A stretch of DNA of 64,000 nucleotides, taken from assembly GCA_030695415.1 (NCBI GenBank), contig JAUYQZ010000044.1, forward strand, positions 1-64,000, given 5' to 3'. The position numbers and the translations under genes are program-made. This document shows positions 58,801-64,000 of this stretch, piece by piece. Every line of letters starts with the position of its first letter. Positions within the stretch are counted from its first letter, which is position 1. This stretch comes from Hylemonella sp. GTDB lineage: Bacteria > Pseudomonadota > Gammaproteobacteria > Burkholderiales > Burkholderiaceae_C. Below the pieces are notes generated by a model. It ran no database searches, was not told where the DNA came from, and saw only the letters and a program-made list of their open reading frames with translations.

Positions 58801-59205
58801 CTAGCCTGGAGTGTTTCTCATCCAGTCCGCCGTGCCAGCAAATGACTCGCGCAATTTGCCGCGCAGTTCTTCATCCACCCCCACCTCCCCCATGGCCTGG
58901 TCCATGCAAGCCAGCCACTGATCGCGTTCGACCAGGCCGATCTTGAAGGGCATATGGCGTGCGCGCAGGCGCGGGTGGCCGAAGCGTTCGACGTAGTGGT
59001 TGGGGCCACCGAGCCAGCCGGTGAGGAACCAGCTCAGCTTCTGTCGCGCATCAGCCAGCTCGCTGCCGTGGGCAGCGCGCAGTTCCTTGTAGCCCGGCTC
59101 CAGGTCCATGAGGTCGTAGAAGCGTTCGACCAGGGCGTGGACCTTGGCTTCGCCGCCGATCCATTCGAAGGGGGTGGCGGGCTTCGTCTTGTCGTCAGCT
59201 GTCAT
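58801..59205 (-). CDS. Group II truncated haemoglobin
   Basis: The 134-residue 2/2 globin binds haem and probably oxygen or nitric oxide. WIGGEAKVHALVERFYDLMD, LTGWLGGPNHYVERFGHPRL, and RARHMPFKIGLVERDQWLACM contain the proximal His region (the RARH block) and the group II Trp. ATG 59205 (MTADDK) is preferred over one eleven codons upstream. It is tandem with the YbbP-like permease upstream. Confidence 0.9.
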   Translation of the reverse strand: MTADDKTKPATPFEWIGGEAKVHALVERFYDLMDLEPGYKELRAAHGSELADARQKLSWFLTGWLGGPNHYVERFGHPRLRARHMPFKIGLVERDQWLACMDQAMGEVGVDEELRGKLRESFAGTADWMRNTPG

Positions 59206-59238
59206 GCCCGGATTATCCCAGTGCCAAGGACCAAGCAC

Positions 59239-59261
59239 ATTGCTACTGAATTCATAGCAAT
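59239..59261 (-). terminator. Small AT hairpin at the permease stop
   Basis: ATTGCTA and TAGCAAT pair around CTGAATTCA, just at the stop of the permease gene. A weak terminator or a remnant of a short palindrome common in this family. Confidence 0.35.
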
Positions 59262-61780
59262 CAGGTCGCCGCCTGCCGCAGCGTCTGCACCACCGGCCGG
59301 CGCAGTACGCTGCGCAAGCCCCACCAGCCAGCCAGCCAGGCCAGCAGCGCGCCGCTCACCGCCCCCACGGGCAGCAGCCACCAGCTCACCGTCCATTCGA
59401 AATTGAAAACGTAACGCGCCAGCGCCCAGCCCACGGCGGCCGATACCACGGCGGCCAGGGCCCCGGCCAGCGCGCCCACGCCCGCGAGCTCGGCGCGCTG
59501 CACCTGGCGCAGCAGGCCGCTGCTGGCGCCCACGGCGCGCATGATGGCGTATTCACGCGCGCGCTCCTCGCGTGTGGCGGTGACGGCGGCGAACAGCACC
59601 ACCAGGCCGGCGGCCAGCGTGAAGCCGAAGAGGAATTCCACCGCGCGGCTGACCTGCTCCAGCACACGCTGCACCTGGGCGAGCGTGGCGCTCAGATCCA
59701 CCACGGTGATGTTGGGAAACTGACGCACCAGGGCGCTGTCGAAGCCGGGCTTTTCTGGCGCACGCAGTGCGGCCAGGTAGGTGATGGGCAACTGCGGCAT
59801 CTGGCTCACCGGGTACAGCGCGAAGAAGTTGGCACGCATGGAACCCCAGTCCACCTTGCGCAGCGAGGTGATGGTGCTGTCCTGCTGCAGGCCGGCAATG
59901 TCAAAACGCAGTTTGTCGCCGAGCTTGAGGTTCAGGGTCTTGGCTATGCCCTCTTCCATGCTGATGCCCTGGGCATCCTCCGCCGTCCAGCGGCCGGCCA
60001 CGATGGGGTTGTGGTCTGGCGGCTGCGCGCTGTGAGACAGGTTGAATTCGCGCTCCACCAGGCGCTGCGCCCGGTCGTCCTCGTAGTCCTGCGCCTGCAC
60101 CGGGCGGTCGTTGATGGCGACCAGGCGGCCGCGGATCATGGGGAACCAGTCGTAGCCGGTGACGCCCGCCTCGCGCAGCTGGCGCTGGAAAGCCTCGGCC
60201 TGATCGGGCTGGATGTTGATGACAAAACGGTTGGGCGCATCGGCCGGCGTGGCCTGGCGCCAGCTCTTGATGAGGTCGGTGCGCAGCAGCACCAGCAGCA
60301 GCAGGGCCAGCAGGCCCACGGCCAGGCTGCTGACCTGCAGCACGGCGTAGATGGGCCGCGCCGAGAGCTGGCGCGTGGCCAGGATCAGCCAGCGCGGCGC
60401 GGTGTTCTCACGCACCACGCGGCGCAGCAGCAGCACCGCGCCCCAGCTGGCCAGGGCAAAGATGGCCACGGCAGCGCCAAAGCCCCCCACGGTGATCAGG
60501 CCCAGCTTCAGGTCGCTGCTGGCGGCCAGCAGCAGGATGGCAAAACCCAGCACCCCCAGGCCCAGCACACCGATGGACATGGGCCGCAGCGTTCCCAGGT
60601 CGCGCCGGATCACGCGCAGCGCCGGCACCTGCGCCAGCTGCAGCACCGGCGGCAGGCCAAAGGCCAGCATGAGGGTGAGGCCCATACCCAGACCGAAGAC
60701 AACGGGCCACAGGCCGGGCGCAGGCAGGGCCGTGTCCACCAGACCGGCGAGCAGCAGCACGAAGACGTGGTGCACGGCCCAGCCCAGGGCCACGCCCAGG
60801 GCACCGCCGGCCAGGCCCACGAGCAGGAACTCCAGCGCGTGGCTGCGCGCGATGGTGGCTTGCGACAGGCCCAGCACGCGCAGCATGGCGCAATCATCCA
60901 GATGCTGGTTGGCAAAGGAACGCGCGGCAAGGCCCACGGCCACCGCACTCAGCAGCGCGGCCAGCAGGGCCACGAGGTTGAGAAATTTCTCGGCGCGCTC
61001 CAGCGTCTGTGCCATCTCGGGGCGGCCGCCCTGCAGGGCCTCGATGCGCACACCGCGCAGCTGCTCACGCTCCACCGTCTCATTGGCGCGCTTGACAAAA
61101 GCGTTCACCACCTTGTCCTCGCCGGCCACGGCCAGGCGGTAGACCAGGCGGCTGGCCGGCTGGATCAGCTGCGTGGCGGCCAGGTCGGCCTGGTGGATCA
61201 TGGCGCGCGGCGCAAAGTTGATGAAGCCGGCACCGCGGTCGGGCTCCACGCCGATCAGGCGCGTGATGCGCAGGGCCGCTTCACCGAGCAAGAGCTTGTC
61301 ACCCAGCTTCAGGTCCAGGGCGTCGAGCAAGGCCGGATCGGCCCAGACCTCACCCGGCGCGGGAATGTCACGCGTGGCCGCCGCGGGCGTGCCGGCCTCG
61401 GTGCTGACGGTCAGCTTGCCGCGCAGCGGATAGCCGGCCTCCACCGCCTTCAGCGACACCAGCCGCGTGGCGCCGCCCTGCGTTTCGCCGGCGCGCGCCA
61501 TGGTGGGAAAACTCAGGGAGCCCGATACCTGCAGCCCGCTGCCCCTGGCCATGGCCAGCAGGCCGGCGGGCGTGGGGTTGTCGCTGACGATCACCGCGTC
61601 GCCGCCCAGCAGCTGCCGTGCGTCGCGCTGCATGCCGCCCTTGAGCCGGTCGGCGAAGAAGCCCACGGCGGTCAGCGCCGCCACCGCCAGCGTCACGGCC
61701 AGGATCAGCAGCCGCAGCTGGCCGGCGCGCAGGTCACGCCAGAGGGTTTTCCAGCCGAGCTGCCAGAAGGTGATGTTCAT
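59261..61780 (-). CDS. FtsX-like ABC transporter permease (YbbP type)
   Basis: This is an 839-residue membrane protein with two FtsX halves: an N-terminal helix (QLRLLILAVTLAVAALTAVGFF), a periplasmic domain, then four helices (FLNLVALLAALLSAVAVGLA...), a second unit, and a C-terminal cluster (LLPVGAVSGALLAWLAGWWGL). Its length fits YbbP, whose partner ATPase is YbbA. No such ATPase is adjacent, so it may use one elsewhere, or lolD-like proteins. Role unknown. Confidence 0.88.
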   Translation of the reverse strand: MNITFWQLGWKTLWRDLRAGQLRLLILAVTLAVAALTAVGFFADRLKGGMQRDARQLLGGDAVIVSDNPTPAGLLAMARGSGLQVSGSLSFPTMARAGETQGGATRLVSLKAVEAGYPLRGKLTVSTEAGTPAAATRDIPAPGEVWADPALLDALDLKLGDKLLLGEAALRITRLIGVEPDRGAGFINFAPRAMIHQADLAATQLIQPASRLVYRLAVAGEDKVVNAFVKRANETVEREQLRGVRIEALQGGRPEMAQTLERAEKFLNLVALLAALLSAVAVGLAARSFANQHLDDCAMLRVLGLSQATIARSHALEFLLVGLAGGALGVALGWAVHHVFVLLLAGLVDTALPAPGLWPVVFGLGMGLTLMLAFGLPPVLQLAQVPALRVIRRDLGTLRPMSIGVLGLGVLGFAILLLAASSDLKLGLITVGGFGAAVAIFALASWGAVLLLRRVVRENTAPRWLILATRQLSARPIYAVLQVSSLAVGLLALLLLVLLRTDLIKSWRQATPADAPNRFVINIQPDQAEAFQRQLREAGVTGYDWFPMIRGRLVAINDRPVQAQDYEDDRAQRLVEREFNLSHSAQPPDHNPIVAGRWTAEDAQGISMEEGIAKTLNLKLGDKLRFDIAGLQQDSTITSLRKVDWGSMRANFFALYPVSQMPQLPITYLAALRAPEKPGFDSALVRQFPNITVVDLSATLAQVQRVLEQVSRAVEFLFGFTLAAGLVVLFAAVTATREERAREYAIMRAVGASSGLLRQVQRAELAGVGALAGALAAVVSAAVGWALARYVFNFEWTVSWWLLPVGAVSGALLAWLAGWWGLRSVLRRPVVQTLRQAAT

Positions 61781-61892
61781 GAGCCTACCTTAGCGCATTT
61801 TGCTTTCCGGGTTGCGCTGCGGGGCTTGGCCTGGCAGTGCACCACTCAGAAAGGGAAGTCCCCCGAAACGACCCCTTGGCCGCAGCCCTGGC

Positions 61893-62504
61893 TCACTTCT
61901 CCTGCATGAGCAGCTTGATGTCTGCGGCCAGCGCCCCGGCCCCGCTGCCATAGCGCGAGTACAGGCGCAGCTTGCCATTCGCGTCATAGACGTACATGCC
62001 GGCCGAGTGGTCCATGGTGTAGCTGGTGGGCGTCTTGCCTTCGACCTTCTTGTAATACACCTTGTAGTCCTTGGCCAGCGCCGCGAGCTGGTCGGGCCCG
62101 GCGGCGTACAGGGCCAGGAAGGTCGGGTCGAAGTTGCTCATGTAGCTCTTCATGATCTCCGGCGTATCGCGCGCGGGGTCGACGGTGACGAACAGCCCCT
62201 GCAGCTTGTCGCCGTCCGCACCCAGCAGCTTCTTCACCGCGGCCAGTTCGGTCAGGGACGTGGGGCAGACGTCCGGGCACTGCGTGTAGCCGAAGAACAT
62301 CACGACGATCTTGCCCTGGAAGTCCTTGAGTGTGCGCGCCCGGCCATCGTGGTCCGTCAGTGCGAAGTCCCGGGCGTAGTCCGCTCCCGTCAGGTCAATG
62401 GCGCTGAAGCCGGGCTTGCCGCTGTCCGAACAGCCGGAGAGCAGCAGGGCCGCGGCGACGAGCACACCGGCCGAGAGGGAGTGCAGTGCATTGCGCTTGT
62501 TCAT
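61893..62504 (-). CDS. SCO1/SenC-family copper chaperone, lipoprotein
   Basis: The 203-residue thioredoxin-fold lipoprotein has a signal peptide and lipobox (VAAALLLSGCSDSG) and the copper motif FFGYTQCPDVCPTSL (CxxxC), with a later His (MDHSAGMYVYD). It should deliver copper to the CuA site of cytochrome c oxidase. It leads toward ctaB and ctaA, 7 bases downstream of ctaB's stop on the same strand. Confidence 0.93.
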   Translation of the reverse strand: MNKRNALHSLSAGVLVAAALLLSGCSDSGKPGFSAIDLTGADYARDFALTDHDGRARTLKDFQGKIVVMFFGYTQCPDVCPTSLTELAAVKKLLGADGDKLQGLFVTVDPARDTPEIMKSYMSNFDPTFLALYAAGPDQLAALAKDYKVYYKKVEGKTPTSYTMDHSAGMYVYDANGKLRLYSRYGSGAGALAADIKLLMQEK

Positions 62505-62511
62505 GGATGGC

Positions 62512-63408
62512 TCACAAGAGGTAGTGGTCGAGCAGCAGGGCTGCGAAGAGCACGCTGAGATGGATCAGCGAGAAACGGAAGGTCTTGCGCGCGAGTTCGT
62601 CCGAGTAGTTGCGCCACAACGCGAAGGCATAGGCAAAGAAGCCGGCGCTCAACACCACAGCCACAACCAGGTAAAGCCAGGAACTCATGCCATAGACCAC
62701 GGGCATGAGGCAGGCCGCGAACAGGACCAGGGTGTAGAGCAGGATCTGCAGTCGCGTGAACTCGTTGCCGTGGGTGACCGGCAGCATGGGCAGGCCCGAC
62801 TTGCGGTAGTCCTCGACGCGGTACAGCGCCAGCGCCCAGAAATGCGGCGGCGTCCACAGAAAGATGATGAGAAAGAGGATCAGCGCCTCGGGGCCGACGT
62901 CGTTGGTCAGCGCGGCCCATCCCAGCACGGGCGGCATGGCACCGGACGCGCCGCCGATCACGATGTTCTGCGGCGTCAGCGGCTTGAGGATGACGGTGTA
63001 GATCACGGCATACCCGACGAAGGTGGCGAAGGTCAGCCACATGGTCAGCGGGTTGATCCAGAAGTACAGCAGCACCGAGCCCGCTGCACACAGCACCGCC
63101 GAGAACAGCAGGGTCTGCACATCCCCGAGCTCGCCCTTGGCGGTGGGCCGCCAGGCGGTGCGCTTCATCTTGGCGTCGATGCCCTTCTCGACGATGCAGT
63201 TGAAAGCCGCGGCCGCGCCGGCGACCAGCCAGATGCCGATGCAGGCAATGATCATCAGGCGCAATTCCGGCCAGCGCGGCAGGCCGGGCACCGCCAGCAC
63301 CATGCCGATGAGGGCGCAGAAGACGATGAGCTGGACCACCCGCGGTTTGGTCAGCGCGTAGAACTGGCTGAACAGGGAGGACGTGGATACGGGGTGGGGG
63401 GCACTCAT
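62512..63408 (-). CDS. ctaB: Protoheme IX farnesyltransferase (haem O synthase)
   Basis: CtaB (CyoE) adds a farnesyl group to haem B to make haem O. The 298-residue UbiA-type protein has about nine helices. The first prenyl-diphosphate motif is [15 protein letters not shown], where the usual Asp is Glu, as in many Burkholderiales; the second is [22 protein letters not shown] 63408 overlaps the ctaA stop (ATGA). It converts substrate for ctaA and then cytochrome oxidase. Confidence 0.95.
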   Translation of the reverse strand: MSAPHPVSTSSLFSQFYALTKPRVVQLIVFCALIGMVLAVPGLPRWPELRLMIIACIGIWLVAGAAAAFNCIVEKGIDAKMKRTAWRPTAKGELGDVQTLLFSAVLCAAGSVLLYFWINPLTMWLTFATFVGYAVIYTVILKPLTPQNIVIGGASGAMPPVLGWAALTNDVGPEALILFLIIFLWTPPHFWALALYRVEDYRKSGLPMLPVTHGNEFTRLQILLYTLVLFAACLMPVVYGMSSWLYLVVAVVLSAGFFAYAFALWRNYSDELARKTFRFSLIHLSVLFAALLLDHYLL

Positions 63409-64000
63409 GCGGCAGGACTCGAAAAAGGAACGTTGGGGGCGGCCTGCTGTCCCATGCGCTGGCTGCAGGCCAGGCTCCAGGTCAGCAGCACGACCAGGCC
63501 GGCCGCACCCCCGGTATGCAATACGGCCGCCAGCAGGGGCCAGCCCAGCACGACGTTGCTCAGACCGCTGAGAAACTGCAGCAGCAGCAAGGCTGCCAGC
63601 CAGCGCGCCGGTCTGCGCCACTGCGGCAGGCCATGCATGCGCCAGGCCAAGCCCAGCAGCACGGCGATGACGACATAGGCCGCCAGCCGATGGGCGTAAT
63701 GGATGGCGGTCAGCGCGGCAAAGCTGATGTGCTCGCCCGAACCGGTCAAGCCCAGTTCGCGCCAGATCTCAAAGCCCTGGGCAAAGTTCATGTCGGGCCA
63801 CCAGCTGCCCTGGCAGGCGGGGAACTCGGTACAGGCCAGCACGGCGTAGTTGGTGCTGACCCAGCCGCCCAGCGCGATCTGCAGCGTCAGCAGGCCCAAG
63901 CCCCAACCCAGCAGGCGGCGCAAGCCAGGCGGTGCCACACGGGTGGCCGCCGCACTTTGCATCTGCGCGTACCGCACCGCCTGCAGACTCAGCAGGGCCA
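63405..64000 (-). CDS. ctaA: Haem A synthase, 5'-truncated at window end
   Basis: This is the C-terminal half of CtaA (COX15), which oxidises haem O to haem A. The visible part has helices [22 protein letters not shown] with the cysteine region [18 protein letters not shown], then [19 protein letters not shown] with a haem-binding His, and [18 protein letters not shown] with another. The frame is open to base 64000, so the gene starts outside the window. Its stop overlaps the ctaB start. Confidence 0.93.
   Translation of the reverse strand, partial: ALLSLQAVRYAQMQSAAATRVAPPGLRRLLGWGLGLLTLQIALGGWVSTNYAVLACTEFPACQGSWWPDMNFAQGFEIWRELGLTGSGEHISFAALTAIHYAHRLAAYVVIAVLLGLAWRMHGLPQWRRPARWLAALLLLQFLSGLSNVVLGWPLLAAVLHTGGAAGLVVLLTWSLACSQRMGQQAAPNVPFSSPAA

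Noticed and set aside
60011-61909. 632-residue plus-strand open frame across the permease gene
   Set aside because: It is antisense to the YbbP-type gene and rich in Gln, His and Gly, typical of a GC-driven shadow.

Overview
The window looks like a piece of chromosome from a high-GC betaproteobacterium of the order Burkholderiales, most likely family Comamonadaceae. I infer this from the protein style (PimC/PimD-type acyl-CoA dehydrogenases, Bug/TctC-type receptor, TctAB transporter, tandem glycine riboswitch, RsmB-type methylase, CtaB/CtaA/SCO block), dense ATGA/TGATG gene overlaps and GC-rich coding sequence. A flagellin carrying a zinc-protease domain (flagellinolysin) is known from the freshwater comamonad Hylemonella gracilis, so that genus or a relative is possible. 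This is inference, not proof.

Layout. 1-8.9 kb: end of an osmoprotectant-type ABC permease, argG with a tiny coupled gene, a fatty-acid desaturase with a possible operator, an RNA methyltransferase, DUF1653, purN, YceH and a two-subunit acyl-CoA dehydrogenase pair. 8.9-15.9 kb: HNH nuclease, ribF-ileS-lspA and an AarF/UbiB kinase. 16.1-17.8 kb: an isolated flagellin with an HExxH metalloprotease inserted between its conserved ends. 17.8-26.6 kb: quinone reductase, EamA exporter, an atypical SDR, gamma-glutamyltransferase, tctBA without tctC, and an orphan GspE/PilB ATPase. 26.6-33.5 kb: methyltransferase, family-6 type DNA glycosylase with TatD, HtrA-like protease, then moxR-DUF58-batA. 33.5-44.4 kb: lolDC, an RpfE-like gene with recJ, a membrane diguanylate cyclase, rnm-DMT-yciO, site-2 protease and trpS.

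44.5-50.1 kb: a mini AraC-type HTH gene, tRNA-Ser(CGA) with a 3'-end fragment repeated 161 bp downstream, then a small accessory block (racemase, Bug receptor, NTF2-like protein, PuuE/NodB-like hydrolase), a TPR protein and an exported glutathione peroxidase. 50.2-64 kb: D-amino acid dehydrogenase under a tandem glycine riboswitch, a degenerate GGDEF protein, exported PrxQ with serS, ispH-fkpB, radC-smr, a lower-GC DUF4424 gene, truncated globin, a YbbP-type permease, and SCO-ctaB-ctaA for cytochrome oxidase and haem A assembly.

Structure outside genes. The strongest unexplained signal is a non-coding element of about 420-440 bp present three times (27418-27858, 35585-36019, 54346-54764). Each copy is a nested inverted repeat: GC-rich self-folding hairpins at both ends, then inner inverted blocks, with no credible ORF. 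Each copy starts 68-78 bp upstream of the start codon of a minus-strand gene. The end hairpins differ between copies but keep their pairing. A second, shorter intergenic repeat family occurs at 19829-19912 and 31336-31430. I see no insertion sequence, prophage or CRISPR array.
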